This document shows, piece after piece, positions 24,959-34,504 of a DNA stretch of 48,621 nt. The position numbers and the translations under genes are program-made. The notes under the pieces are model-generated. The model ran no database searches and had not been told where the DNA came from. It saw only the letters and a program-made list of their open reading frames with translations. Position 1 is the first letter of the stretch; the number at the start of each line of letters is the position of its first letter. The stretch comes from Acidobacteriota bacterium (GTDB lineage Bacteria > Acidobacteriota > Terriglobia > Acidiferrales > UBA7541), in NCBI GenBank assembly GCA_003223245.1, contig QHYI01000139.1:1-48621 (forward strand), given 5' to 3'.

Positions 24959-27900
24959 CTAGAAGCGCTTTTTGATTTTGATGTCGATGCCGAAGGTGCC
25001 GTTCTGGTCGCGCAAGCCCACGATGGATACGTTGCGATCTACGTTGTATTCCACCTGAATGACTTGCTCTTGTGTCGAACTCACATTGGAAACATAAGTA
25101 ATCGTGAGATTGCGGGCGATTTGCTGCTCGACCGTGACGCGCGCCGCCGGGTTTTGTTCCGAACCGGTAGACCCAAGTTCGGTCAGTCCAGGGTCCACGC
25201 GAAAACGAGTAATGCCGAATAGCCGCTCGACGGGTCCGCTGAGTTTGGTGTTAACGGCTTCCGAGAGAACTGCTGACGCGTTGGCCGTGCCGCTTGGCGA
25301 AGTACCCGCACCACGGTTTGCAGCCGACTCCGCGGTGGTTTGTCCCAACGCCAGCAGAGTAATGATATCGGCGGTGGGCAGGGGAGGATCCGAACGATAG
25401 GCCAGGGTGAGCTTGCTGGCAGGACCGTTGAAATTCAAGCTGATCTCATACTGCTCGACGGTGGTGGTGGCCTCGACGTTGAGAACAGGATCCAGACGAA
25501 AAGGATTGGCGAAGTTCAGATCGCCCCGGGAGACGCGATAGCGATTGCCCGCGAAGCTCAGATTGCCCGACAAAATGTGGATATGGCCGAGCAAGATGGG
25601 ATGTTCCCACGTTCCCCGGACGCGAAGGTCGGCGTCGGCCTGGAGTTCCGCACCGGGCCATTCCATGCGGGCATCGGGGGCGGAGAGTGCTTCGACGTCA
25701 AATTGCAAGTTGCGCAAATAGGAAGAAGTGGTCGCGGGACCGGCAATTCCTTCCTTAGCCGAGACGAGCATCCCGGCAACCTGAAGACCCTCGGAGAGCG
25801 TGACGCGCTCCACCATCACGCGGCCCGAAAGCACGGCCGAACTCGGAGTGCCCGTCAACCGCAGCGTGCCGCCCGCGAGCCAACTCATGCCTTCGGGATA
25901 GCGGATTCGCACGCGGTCGGAGCGGACAGTGATGTCGTAACGCGGTGGTCTTTCCGCGTAATTGACGCTCCCGCTGAGGCGCAGCGTGCCTCCGCCGGCT
26001 TCGGCAGTTACATTTTGGAAAGAGAGGCGCGCGGCGTCGAAGACCAAGTCGCCCTGCATGGCGCTGAGGCCAGTCGGAAAATTTGCCGCGCGGACGGAGA
26101 CGTTTTCGATGTGGACGCGCCCGGTGATGCGCGGGAGATCCAAGGTTCCTTCAAAAGTGGCATTCACTTGGGCCATGCCGCGCGTATCCACTTCCGGCAC
26201 GTAGCCACTCAGAAGGCGCAGATCCAGGCCGCCGTTCAGGCGCAAGTCCAAGGTGCGGCGCCCGGCAAATTGCACGGCACCTGAAATCTGGAGATTCGTA
26301 TCCTTGCCTTGAAACGTGATGGGTTCTATCTCAAGAGAGTCGCGGGAGGAACGAAAGTGAACCACGCCCACGTTTTCCAAGTGGACGTTGGCATAATCCA
26401 TGGCCATGCGCGAGAAATTCGCGTCCGCCACAATGCTCTCCGGATGCCGAAGCGCACCCTTGACCGTTATATCGCCATCGGCGTTAGCATGGCCGTTGAA
26501 CGTTTCCAGGTGTAAAGCGGTGAGCAAGAAAGGATCCAAGCTAATATTCTTGATGGTGATCTTGCCGTTCAAGTTGTAGGGCTCGGTAAGCGCCAGTGTG
26601 GATGCCCCAGAGATCTCTCCTGCGGCCATCGCGGAACTCAATTGCAGATGAGCCTCCGCCCCATCCGACTTCAGGTCGCCCCCGAAACTGCCGATGATGG
26701 ATTGACCCACCTTCAGGTCAACGAGGCGAAAACTGCCTTCGCCCGTGGGCGCGAGAAACGAGCCTTCCGCTTTAAGGCGGAAACTCAATTGGCCGCCTAC
26801 GGGCAAGCGGCGGGACTGCAACGGTTCAAAATTCTCCAGCGGCAGACCCGCGCCGACCAGATCCGCGGAAAAGGTTTGCGCCGCGAAACGGTAGCTTGCC
26901 GAGCCCGTAATGATTCCGGCGCTACGGCTGCCTTCTTTTCCGGGAGGAAAGAATCTCAATTCCGCATTGGCAATGCGCGCCTCGTCCGAGGAAAGGTTGA
27001 CCTGCCCGCGGAGGCGATTGAAGGAGAGGTCATACACCTGCGCATCGGCAAGATCAAACAGCCCCGTCACGTTGGGTTCCGCGCGTGTGCCTCGGCCGTG
27101 AAACTGGCCGGTCAACGCACCTCTCACCGGATAGGAAATATCGAGCATTTGCTCGAGATCCTGGACAGGAACTTTCTCGAAACTCACATCGGCGGTCCAC
27201 TCGTTCTGGGCTCCCAGACTCCATTTCGTCAGAGACAGGTTCGCATCGATGAGCGCTCGCATCTCGCCGCGGCGGACAGTTCCATGGGTCAGGACCAGTT
27301 GCTTGGGAGAGAAGATCAGGTCGCCTTCCAGATAATCCGCGAAGACGCCATCGTAGCGAGCATTTTCGGCCCGCACATGGCCTTGAAAAGTGGAGCCAGA
27401 GGATGGGCCGGTAATCTTGCCTTCCCATTGCGCACTCCCGGAAATGGGTTTGGCCGCTTCGCGCGAGCCCGGAGGGACATCTCGAACGGCGTCGATAAAA
27501 TCCTTGAAGGTCCCAAGGGATCGCGTCTCAAACCTCGCGTTCATCGCCGAGTTCCGCGGAGCCAGAAGGCCGTCGATGGTACCGCTAGAAGAAGGCGTTT
27601 GGAATTCGCCAGCGGTAATAAAAAGAGTCCTGGGATCATAGCGGTAGTGAAGCTCCCATGAGCCGCGCACCGGCTGATGGCCTGCAGCAAGCTGCTCGGG
27701 GTAATCCCAGAAGCTTTTTGCCGTGACTTCGAAGTGCCGGAAGGGGCCTGTCCAGGTTTCCACGGAGTCCGCGGAAATCCGCGCGTCCCAGTGCAATTCG
27801 TTCACTGGGAAATTTCTGTGTTCTATAGAGGGCAAGATGGGTGCCAGTTTCATGCCTTCTACGTGGGTCTTCGCCTGGAACTTCAAGCCTTCCCATTGCA

Positions 27901-28969
27901 TATCGACTTTACCTGTTACGGTCCCTCCAAAAGCATCGGCAGAAAAATCAGGAACTTGGATGCCCGCATTGTCCAGGTGGTAGGTGCCGCGGCTCGTTAA
28001 GCCTTTGGCGTGAAAAATTTCGTAGGATAAAGCGATGTCCTGTGTGGCGTAAGTGCCGCTGCCCTTGAACTTGCCGGCGGCGAACTGACCATCGCCGTGG
28101 AGATCGACCCGGCCGGTGGGTATCTGCGGATTGCGCATCGTATCGCGGAAGTCAGCGAGCTCCAGCCAGCCGCGATAGCGATAATTCCACTTTGGATTTG
28201 CGAAGCCATTCATTTCCGCCTGAGCATCCATGCGCGAATGGCCGGCATGCAGCACCGCCTGCTCCAGCGCGAAACCATCGCGCCAGAGTGTGAATCTTGC
28301 CGTCAGGCCCACGGGCAAAGGAAGAGAGTGTTTCGAGGCGAATTCCACGGTTTGCCATTCGAGATTGCCCAAATAAAAGGGATGATCCGCGGTACCCGAC
28401 TCATCGAGAGTGAACTGCAGGTCGCCGCCATGAACGGTGACGGGCGTTTTCACGTCGTCGTTGAAGAGGACCCACCCGTCCTCGAGCAGGAGACGCCGGA
28501 TGCGGAGGCGGAAAAGCGCCTCGTTCCACGGCCGCTTCGCCGAAGTGGGCCGCACCGGAGTTGGCACGTTGGTGGCTCCGTTTTTGCCGACAAGGATATG
28601 CACATGAGGCTGCTGCACCAAGAGCTCATTCAGCGAAATGCGCCTGCCCCAAAGAGAATCAATCCGCAGCGCAGCCTGAACTTCGTCCGCTGAAAAGAAG
28701 GGCTCCGTGCCGGAAGGCTCGTTTCCGTGAAGCACCAAGCCACGGATGGTCATGCGCATGGCGAGCCAACGAATGGACATGGTGCGCAATTCGACTTTTC
28801 CGCCGGTCGTTCGTTCCAAGCGACTGATGAGGAGCTGTTGAAGCAGGGGATTACCACTTCCGCTGCCAAAAAAGAGCACGACGGCCAAGATGCCGAGCAC
28901 GGCCAAAACCCAGGGAGTGTGAATGACCCAGGTCCAAATGGGGTGGCGGCGCCTTGCGTCTCTGTTCAC
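24959..28969 (-). CDS. TamB-like translocation and assembly module protein
   Basis: A 1336-residue protein. Residues 14-36 form one inner-membrane helix (TPWVLAVLGILAVVLFF). The long middle is repetitive beta-rich AsmA/TamB-type sequence, and the C-terminal TamB domain (about 1000-1336) shows LLGHIHILSGNLSFAGNRYR, LTLAYRSDPPLPTADIITLL and an end in DIKIKKRF. TamB-like proteins span the periplasm and help lipid or protein transfer to the outer membrane. GTG 28969 sits in a GTGA overlap with the SurA-like gene, so translation is coupled. Gene order with Omp85 supports a role in outer membrane biogenesis. Confidence 0.93.
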   Translation of the reverse strand: MNRDARRRHPIWTWVIHTPWVLAVLGILAVVLFFGSGSGNPLLQQLLISRLERTTGGKVELRTMSIRWLAMRMTIRGLVLHGNEPSGTEPFFSADEVQAALRIDSLWGRRISLNELLVQQPHVHILVGKNGATNVPTPVRPTSAKRPWNEALFRLRIRRLLLEDGWVLFNDDVKTPVTVHGGDLQFTLDESGTADHPFYLGNLEWQTVEFASKHSLPLPVGLTARFTLWRDGFALEQAVLHAGHSRMDAQAEMNGFANPKWNYRYRGWLELADFRDTMRNPQIPTGRVDLHGDGQFAAGKFKGSGTYATQDIALSYEIFHAKGLTSRGTYHLDNAGIQVPDFSADAFGGTVTGKVDMQWEGLKFQAKTHVEGMKLAPILPSIEHRNFPVNELHWDARISADSVETWTGPFRHFEVTAKSFWDYPEQLAAGHQPVRGSWELHYRYDPRTLFITAGEFQTPSSSGTIDGLLAPRNSAMNARFETRSLGTFKDFIDAVRDVPPGSREAAKPISGSAQWEGKITGPSSGSTFQGHVRAENARYDGVFADYLEGDLIFSPKQLVLTHGTVRRGEMRALIDANLSLTKWSLGAQNEWTADVSFEKVPVQDLEQMLDISYPVRGALTGQFHGRGTRAEPNVTGLFDLADAQVYDLSFNRLRGQVNLSSDEARIANAELRFFPPGKEGSRSAGIITGSASYRFAAQTFSADLVGAGLPLENFEPLQSRRLPVGGQLSFRLKAEGSFLAPTGEGSFRLVDLKVGQSIIGSFGGDLKSDGAEAHLQLSSAMAAGEISGASTLALTEPYNLNGKITIKNISLDPFLLTALHLETFNGHANADGDITVKGALRHPESIVADANFSRMAMDYANVHLENVGVVHFRSSRDSLEIEPITFQGKDTNLQISGAVQFAGRRTLDLRLNGGLDLRLLSGYVPEVDTRGMAQVNATFEGTLDLPRITGRVHIENVSVRAANFPTGLSAMQGDLVFDAARLSFQNVTAEAGGGTLRLSGSVNYAERPPRYDITVRSDRVRIRYPEGMSWLAGGTLRLTGTPSSAVLSGRVMVERVTLSEGLQVAGMLVSAKEGIAGPATTSSYLRNLQFDVEALSAPDARMEWPGAELQADADLRVRGTWEHPILLGHIHILSGNLSFAGNRYRVSRGDLNFANPFRLDPVLNVEATTTVEQYEISLNFNGPASKLTLAYRSDPPLPTADIITLLALGQTTAESAANRGAGTSPSGTANASAVLSEAVNTKLSGPVERLFGITRFRVDPGLTELGSTGSEQNPAARVTVEQQIARNLTITYVSNVSSTQEQVIQVEYNVDRNVSIVGLRDQNGTFGIDIKIKKRF

Positions 28970-29616
28970 TTCGCCACCTCGTCAAGGGACTTTTCAATGT
29001 GCAGGCGCAGGCGGCTTTCCTTTAGCCATTGCTCTGCCTGCTGGTTGATGCCGTTCTGAATGAGCGCTTCCTGTATGGACTCGCGCGCCGCGTCGAAGGT
29101 GGGCGGCTCCTGGCCGCGAGCCGTTGCGCGGGGCACGACGGAAGTCTGATAAAGATCTGCGATTTCTTTGGGATCAATGTGCACTGCGGGGCGAAAGCGG
29201 GAATCCAGATAGTTGCTCAAATAAAGCTGCGAGGCAACCATGGCTCGCACGTCCTGCTCGGTGAGCCCTGCTTGTTTCCTCCTGTCCTGGTATTCCTGTT
29301 CCGAGGCAAACGAATTCCGGACGCGGCTTATGGCGCGATCGATGTCCGCTTCCGAGGGGCGAGGAAAGTGAGCGGCGTCCGCTTCGGTTCGAACGATCCA
29401 TTGGTCAATCAGGCGGTCGAGAATTTGAGCATCGGTTTCCGATTTGCCATCAAGGAACTGCTGGTAGCTGGCTAGGGCGCGAACATCACTGAGCAGGATG
29501 ACATCGTTCTCCACGCGAGCCACAATGCGATCCACGACTTCTTGCGCCGCGAGCCGTCCCGGGGCGATTGCTACGGCAGTGGCAAGAAGAATTCCGCGAA
29601 GGGCAAGGGAAGGCAT
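28966..29616 (-). CDS. SurA-like periplasmic chaperone without a PPIase domain
   Basis: A 216-residue protein whose start ATG 29616 forms TGATG with the Omp85 stop. A signal peptide is seen (PSLALRGILLATAVAIAPGR with LAAQ cleavage). SurA N-terminal chaperone sequence follows: VVDRIVARVENDVILLSDVR, DRLIDQWIVRTEADAAHFPR and SVRNSFASEQEYQDRRK-like helices. The parvulin domain of SurA (about 90 residues with conserved HILV...) is not present, and the C-terminal helix (AARESIQEALIQNGINQQAE) is. It probably escorts outer membrane proteins to the Omp85 encoded beside it. Known SurA is about 430 residues, so this is a minimal form. Confidence 0.85.
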   Translation of the reverse strand: MPSLALRGILLATAVAIAPGRLAAQEVVDRIVARVENDVILLSDVRALASYQQFLDGKSETDAQILDRLIDQWIVRTEADAAHFPRPSEADIDRAISRVRNSFASEQEYQDRRKQAGLTEQDVRAMVASQLYLSNYLDSRFRPAVHIDPKEIADLYQTSVVPRATARGQEPPTFDAARESIQEALIQNGINQQAEQWLKESRLRLHIEKSLDEVAK

Positions 29617-32600
29617 CAGAAGGTGGATCCTAGATTGAAGAAGATTTGGAAGCCAGGCAACCGCGTGCTCATCTGGCCGAGGGACCCAGGCACACAAGTG
29701 GGCGTATTCGGCGGGCAAGGGATCGGGACGATAAACAGGGGCCGGTTGAGTTGATAGCCCAGGTCGATACGAATCGGTCCAACAGGGGTCTTGTAACGGA
29801 AGCCGAGCCCCGCGGTGTGAGAAAAGTAGTTCAGTTCGTTCGAGCAATTGGTCGCGCAGAGCGGCACATTGCTCGAGCTCGGGGGCTCGGACGGATTCTG
29901 CAAAGCCACGGTGGGAGCCGGGAGATACGTTCGAAACGAGATGCGCGTGAGGCGGCTGTATATGTTGCCGCCGTCGTAGAACAAGGCTCCACCGAGCGAG
30001 GTTCCCACAAACGGCAAGCGCATGGGAAAGCGGAATTCCTGGTTGAGCACGAGCATGGCTTGGCCGCCGACAGGAAAGCCCGTGATGGAGTCGCGTGGAC
30101 CGGCCTGATTGAGGGCGAAGCCTCGCAGGGACGTTCCGCCTCCAGCAAAGAAGCGTTCGGGCAAGGGAATGACGGTTGGGAGCGGTGGTGTGGTCGGCGC
30201 GGGAAAGCTGAGCGAGACGGTGTCCCGGTATGGCGAAAGAATTCCAAAGCGAATGGACCGCGCAAAACTGAAGCGGCGCTTGATCGGATGATAAGTCGAA
30301 TTTTGATAGAAAAACCGTAAAAAACTCGCACTGGAAGCAATGGAAGTGTCCGAGACGCCAAAATCCGCGCTGTTGAAGCTGCCTTTCGAGGCATCCGCGG
30401 GATTGTTGCGAGAGTCGCGGACCCAGGTGGTGCCGAACTCCGATACCAGAGTAGGCTGATTGAAGAGCGGAATTTCCTGGCTGAGAATCTTCAGGTCGGA
30501 GACGAGTACTTGCCGAAACGCGTAGCGAAAAAGCACGGTCGAGCGGGGCGTGACTTGATCGGTCAACTGCACCGAACCCTCATAACGCTTTTCTGTAAAG
30601 GTGTTGATATCGCGAGTCTTTTCCGCGAAAGCCGTGGCCTGAAAACTAAGCTTGGAATCTCCGAAGGTATTGGGATCGGAGTATCCCAGCAAAGCACGCC
30701 CTTGCAACGTGCTGCCGCGCAACTTGAGGGAGAGCGTATCCGCGCGGCCGGTCAAATTCAGTTTGCTGATTTCTAGAATGCCTCTGGGAGCAGCTTCGAT
30801 CTGCCCTCCGGTGGGATTCGTGGTACTGGCGAGCCGCTGCACTTCGAATCCCCCGCCGTAAGCCAGCGTGTAACGTTTCGCCTCCTCGACGAGCACGGCG
30901 ATATCTTTGTCCACGTCGGTCCCTGTGGGATTCTGCGGCTCAATGGTGACGCGGTTAAAAATGCCGAGGTTGTAGAGGCGGCGCTGGGATTCGACGATAT
31001 TACCCTCGCGTAAAGGTTCGTGCGGTGTGATCTGTATCTCCCGGCGGATCACCCCCGGCCGTGTATGTTGATACCCACTGATTAGAACCCGGCGCACGCG
31101 CGTCTGGGGACCTTCCTGAATGTGGTAGACCAGTTTGACGGCGTCAGCTTGCTCAGCGGCGGGCTTTACTCCTTTTTCTCGCCCCTCCTTTTTTTCTACC
31201 CCCGGAGGCGAACCGTGATGGGAGTTAGAAGATGTTTCTTGCTGCGCCACACTTGCCGGAACGCGTTCTGCGGTCGCCGAAAATGTGGCTCCTGGGAAGC
31301 CTTCGTTAAAGTAAAGAGCCAGGATGTTGTCGCGGTCGGTGGTTACGCCGAAATCGGAATAAGGCTGACCGGGAGTCGATCCGATAACTCCCAATAACTC
31401 CTCTTCCTTGAAAGCATGAACTCCTTCAACGGATAGCGAGGCCACGCGCGTTTGCTTGCCTTCCTGAACATCGAAGGCGATGAACAAATCTCCTTCTTTC
31501 CCTTTGTAGTTGTCTTCTACGCGGGCGGTGACCTTGGCATCCAGAAAACCGTTCGCCTGATACAAGCTTTGTATGGATTGCGCATCTGCATCCACAAGCC
31601 GCCGGCTGAATCTTCCTGGCGTGCCGAAAGCTCCCTGGAAAATCTGCAGGCGGCTCTTCAACAGTTCCGTATCGAAATACCTGTTGCCGGAAATCTCGAT
31701 GCCCACCAATTTGTGCTTGTCGCCTCGCTCAACAGTATAGGTAATTGTCTCCTGGGTTCCTTGCCAAGCAAGCGACTTCACGTCGTGCATTTCAATCTTG
31801 TAGCTCACCTCGGCGTCGAAGTAGCCCTGGCGTTCCAGCCGCTCCCGGATGTTCCGTTTTCCTTCCTCGAGAAGGTCGGGATCGACGGCCCCTTCCTGGT
31901 AAATGGGGATCAATCTTTTAAGTTCGCCTTCGGAGAACTTCGCGCCACTCACGGTAACCTCGACGCGAGGTCCTTGCGTTACTTCCAGAAAAATGGGTGC
32001 AGCGTTCTTCCCTGCATCGAAGTCGCCGCGCCGCACGGTGACTCGGGCGCTCAGGTGGCCCTTTTTTGCAAGAAATTTCCGGACGCGCTCGGTTCCGCGC
32101 TGGAGTCGCGCGGACGTGATGGGCTGCCCCGCCTTCGTCTTGAATCTCGAGAGAATGGTGGCGTTCCGGTAGGCCGTATCATTTGTTAGTTGGATGCTCT
32201 CGATACGCGCGCGCGGCCGCGGCTTGACATGAACGACAACGTCCATTTGATGCGTCTCCCTGTGCGGCAAGGCTTCGGCGGAGACTTCCGCGCGGTACAA
32301 GCCTTCCTCGCGAAGCGTTTCCTGCAAGCGCTCCAGAGCCTCGTCCACGATCTGTTTCCTATAGGTTTGTCCCAAGCCAATTTGCATGGCGGCGGCAGCG
32401 GAAGCTTCGGTGGGCGGCGGCTCAAGTCCTTCCAGGCGCACCACATTGAAGAACAAGTTTTCCCGCACCACGAAATCCAGCCGCACGCCTCCCGCCTCAG
32501 GCCTCGTCACGGCACGAACATCCGCGTAATCCCCGGTTCGATAAAGCGCGCGGAGGCTGTCTGCGACTTTTTCGCGATCAAGCGGCTTGCCGGCTTCCAC

Positions 32601-32807
32601 GCTGATGCCCGAGGGGGATTCCGCCAGGACATGTCCGTCTTCGCGTACAATGCGAATGGCAACCACCAGTGGCCCAGCGGTAGCTTCGTTCGAGGAAGTC
32701 TCCGGTGCGCCCGGTGCCGCTTGCGCCTGCATGGGCGGTGGCACCGTCCCCGCGAGGAGCGCAAGCGCGATCATCCCTCGCATTCCGTGGATGCGGCGCA
32801 ATCTCAT
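29616..32807 (-). CDS. Omp85 family outer membrane protein (BamA/TamA-like) with seven POTRA repeats
   Basis: A 1063-residue outer membrane protein. Signal peptide at 10-30 (RGMIALALLAGTVPPPMQAQ). Seven POTRA-like repeats can be set out: about 47-117, 118-196, 199-279, 281-363, 366-452, 454-568 and 571-645; the sixth carries a charged insert at about 523-551. The beta barrel spans about 646-1063. FAGGGTSLRGF is the loop-6 RGF motif, and the chain ends in Phe (FQIFFNLGSTF), the usual outer membrane signal. Typical BamA has five POTRA and about 800 residues, TamA three; this is larger. It likely folds or inserts outer membrane proteins. It is the first gene of the operon, followed by the SurA-like and TamB-like genes. 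Confidence 0.92.
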   Translation of the reverse strand: MRLRRIHGMRGMIALALLAGTVPPPMQAQAAPGAPETSSNEATAGPLVVAIRIVREDGHVLAESPSGISVEAGKPLDREKVADSLRALYRTGDYADVRAVTRPEAGGVRLDFVVRENLFFNVVRLEGLEPPPTEASAAAAMQIGLGQTYRKQIVDEALERLQETLREEGLYRAEVSAEALPHRETHQMDVVVHVKPRPRARIESIQLTNDTAYRNATILSRFKTKAGQPITSARLQRGTERVRKFLAKKGHLSARVTVRRGDFDAGKNAAPIFLEVTQGPRVEVTVSGAKFSEGELKRLIPIYQEGAVDPDLLEEGKRNIRERLERQGYFDAEVSYKIEMHDVKSLAWQGTQETITYTVERGDKHKLVGIEISGNRYFDTELLKSRLQIFQGAFGTPGRFSRRLVDADAQSIQSLYQANGFLDAKVTARVEDNYKGKEGDLFIAFDVQEGKQTRVASLSVEGVHAFKEEELLGVIGSTPGQPYSDFGVTTDRDNILALYFNEGFPGATFSATAERVPASVAQQETSSNSHHGSPPGVEKKEGREKGVKPAAEQADAVKLVYHIQEGPQTRVRRVLISGYQHTRPGVIRREIQITPHEPLREGNIVESQRRLYNLGIFNRVTIEPQNPTGTDVDKDIAVLVEEAKRYTLAYGGGFEVQRLASTTNPTGGQIEAAPRGILEISKLNLTGRADTLSLKLRGSTLQGRALLGYSDPNTFGDSKLSFQATAFAEKTRDINTFTEKRYEGSVQLTDQVTPRSTVLFRYAFRQVLVSDLKILSQEIPLFNQPTLVSEFGTTWVRDSRNNPADASKGSFNSADFGVSDTSIASSASFLRFFYQNSTYHPIKRRFSFARSIRFGILSPYRDTVSLSFPAPTTPPLPTVIPLPERFFAGGGTSLRGFALNQAGPRDSITGFPVGGQAMLVLNQEFRFPMRLPFVGTSLGGALFYDGGNIYSRLTRISFRTYLPAPTVALQNPSEPPSSSNVPLCATNCSNELNYFSHTAGLGFRYKTPVGPIRIDLGYQLNRPLFIVPIPCPPNTPTCVPGSLGQMSTRLPGFQIFFNLGSTF

Positions 32808-32923
32808 GCTTTCTTTCGCTCAGACGAAGCGTAGCACAGGGGCGTTGCCTATCCCGCGCACTTTGGCGCTATGATGTTACTTGGTAGGGCCTGGCTGTCA
32901 GGCCAGTTGGGATCGCACCATCC

Positions 32924-33952
32924 GTGAACGGTTCCCTCCAGGAAAAATACTCACGCCAGATGTTGTTCGCCGGGATTGGACCCGACGGGCAGCGCCGGCT
33001 GCTCGCTTCATGTGCGACGATTGTGGGCTGTGGAGCCATCGGGGCTGCGGCTGCCAACCTTTTAGTTCGCGCCGGAGTCGGTTCGGTCAAAATCATTGAC
33101 CGCGACTTCGTTGAGCCCTCCAATCTCCAGCGTCAGACCTTGTTTGATGAGGCCGACGCAAGCAATGCCCTCCCCAAAGCCGTTGCCGCCGAACACAAGC
33201 TGCGCGCTATCAATTCCGGAGTCCACATCGCGGGGGTCGTCGCCGACCTCAGTCCGAAAAATGCCAAGGAGCTTCTCTCGGATTGTGACCTCATCCTCGA
33301 CGGCACCGACAACTTTGAAACCCGCTTTCTTATCAATGACTTCGCGGTCAAGTCCGGCCGGCCCTGGATCTATGCTGCCGCACTAGCCAGCTACGGTCTG
33401 AGCCTCACCATCCGCGCGGGACTCACGCCCTGCCTTGCCTGCCTTCTCGAACCCGGAAACTCCTCGCATGCGCTTGAAGAAACCTGCGACACCATCGGCG
33501 TGCTCGGGCCCATCGTGAACCTCGTCGCTTCCTGGCAGGTGGCAGAGGCTCTAAAGATTCTGAGCGGCCACCCCGAGGCGCTCCATGGCCGGCTGATCTC
33601 CTGCGACGTCTGGACCGGCCGCATGCAATCGCTCGGCCTGGCCCGCAATCCGGAATGCCGGGCCTGTGCCAAGCACGACTACGCTTATCTCGACGGAGAG
33701 GCCCAGCCTCATATCACCCTCTGTGGCCGCGATTCCGTGCAAATCCACGAGCGCAGCCGGGCGCTCGACCTTGCCGCTCTTGCCCTCCGCTTGCGGCCCG
33801 TGGTCGAGGATGTGAAGCAGAATGATTTCCTCGTTCGTTTTCGAGTAGCGCCTTACGAAATGACCGTTTTTGCGGACGGCCGCGCCATCCTGAAGGGCAG
33901 TAAGGACCCTGCCGTAGCCCGCTCGCTCTACGCGCGCTATCTGGGAGCGTGA
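32924..33952 (+). CDS. ThiF/MoeB family adenylyltransferase (E1-like)
   Basis: A 342-residue enzyme that adenylates the C-terminus of a ubiquitin-like sulfur carrier (ThiS or MoaD type). GTG 32924 follows GCACCATCC with no strong site. The ATP-binding motif VGCGAIGAAAANLLVRAG lies at 34-51; Zn Cys pairs are C170/C173 and C245/C248; the catalytic Cys is C188 in LEETCDTIGVLGPIV. Residues 258-342 form an added C-terminal part with PHITLCGRDSVQIHERSRAL, a block also found in other acidobacterial and proteobacterial ThiF/MoeB proteins. ThiF versus MoeB cannot be told. It is divergent from the Omp85 operon and no sulfur carrier gene is near. Confidence 0.9.
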   Translation: MNGSLQEKYSRQMLFAGIGPDGQRRLLASCATIVGCGAIGAAAANLLVRAGVGSVKIIDRDFVEPSNLQRQTLFDEADASNALPKAVAAEHKLRAINSGVHIAGVVADLSPKNAKELLSDCDLILDGTDNFETRFLINDFAVKSGRPWIYAAALASYGLSLTIRAGLTPCLACLLEPGNSSHALEETCDTIGVLGPIVNLVASWQVAEALKILSGHPEALHGRLISCDVWTGRMQSLGLARNPECRACAKHDYAYLDGEAQPHITLCGRDSVQIHERSRALDLAALALRLRPVVEDVKQNDFLVRFRVAPYEMTVFADGRAILKGSKDPAVARSLYARYLGA

Positions 33953-33983
33953 TCCGGCGGTCGTCGATGGAGATAGTTCCGCT

Positions 33984-34331
33984 TCAGCGGGGGTGCCCGG
34001 AACGGCCGAAGGAACTCCGCATGCTGGCCCGATCCAGGTTTTCGCGCAGGTTCATGAGCGTGAGAAAAGTGCTTAAAATCCGCGCTTTCAGGTCATCGGT
34101 CAAGTGCAGGCCGCTGGTCGCCACGCGCGCCAGCCGCTCGCCGTGTTCGGTGATGAAGCGCATGATTTCGCGCTGGCGTTCCGGCGGGGCGTTGCCGAGC
34201 GCCGTCTCGCGGCGCATCTCCCCGCAGCTGGTTTCCAGAGACAGGGTGAAATGCAACACGCACAACTTCTGCTCGGCAAGTGCCGAGGGCGAGTCGTTCT
34301 TGCATCCTGCGATTTGGCAAGTTGTTCCCAT
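33984..34331 (-). CDS. Hypothetical protein with Cys-rich N-terminus
   Basis: A 115-residue protein starting MGTTCQIAGCKNDSPSALAE at 34331. The N-terminal 40 residues hold Cys at 5, 10, 24 and 36, a spacing suggesting a zinc or metal site. The rest is helical and charged (PERQREIMRFITEHGERLAR, LKARILSTFLTLMNLRENLD). I do not recognise a family. It is divergent from argR with about 170 bases between the starts, so the two may share regulatory sites. Longer upstream reading lacks coding character. Confidence 0.55.
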   Translation of the reverse strand: MGTTCQIAGCKNDSPSALAEQKLCVLHFTLSLETSCGEMRRETALGNAPPERQREIMRFITEHGERLARVATSGLHLTDDLKARILSTFLTLMNLRENLDRASMRSSFGRSGHPR

Positions 34332-34464
34332 GAGCCCGTGGCGCAGAAAGATAAGTAACATTCCCTGCCCGGAAAATCCAGTGGCCAGCAGAACAGATGC
34401 GCCGAATCTTACATGGGCAGGGCGTCCTGCAAGCCGCGGCGCGCAAGAAAATCTTGATTTTCTG

Positions 34465-34494
34465 TTGACAAGAATATGCAATTGCCTGTATAAA
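34465..34494 (+). promoter_or_regulatory. argR promoter
   Basis: TTGACA (34465-34470), an 18-base spacer and TATAAA (34489-34494). The start of transcription would fall near 34501, about 4 bases before the ATG at 34505, so the argR message would have almost no leader. Confidence 0.6.
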
Positions 34495-34502
34495 TATTCA
34501 TA
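34465..34502. promoter_or_regulatory. Tandem ARG-box-like operator over the argR promoter
   Basis: Minus-strand TATGAATATTTATACAGG (34502-34485) fits the E. coli-type ARG box consensus WNTGAATWWWWATTCANW except for the core T-to-A change and the terminal positions. A poorer second box (ATTGCATATTCTTGTCAA, 34482-34465) lies 2 bases away. ARG boxes usually occur in pairs spaced 2-3 bases apart and overlap the promoter. Autoregulation of the arg cluster by ArgR is inferred. Confidence 0.6.
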
Positions 34503-34504
34503 GT

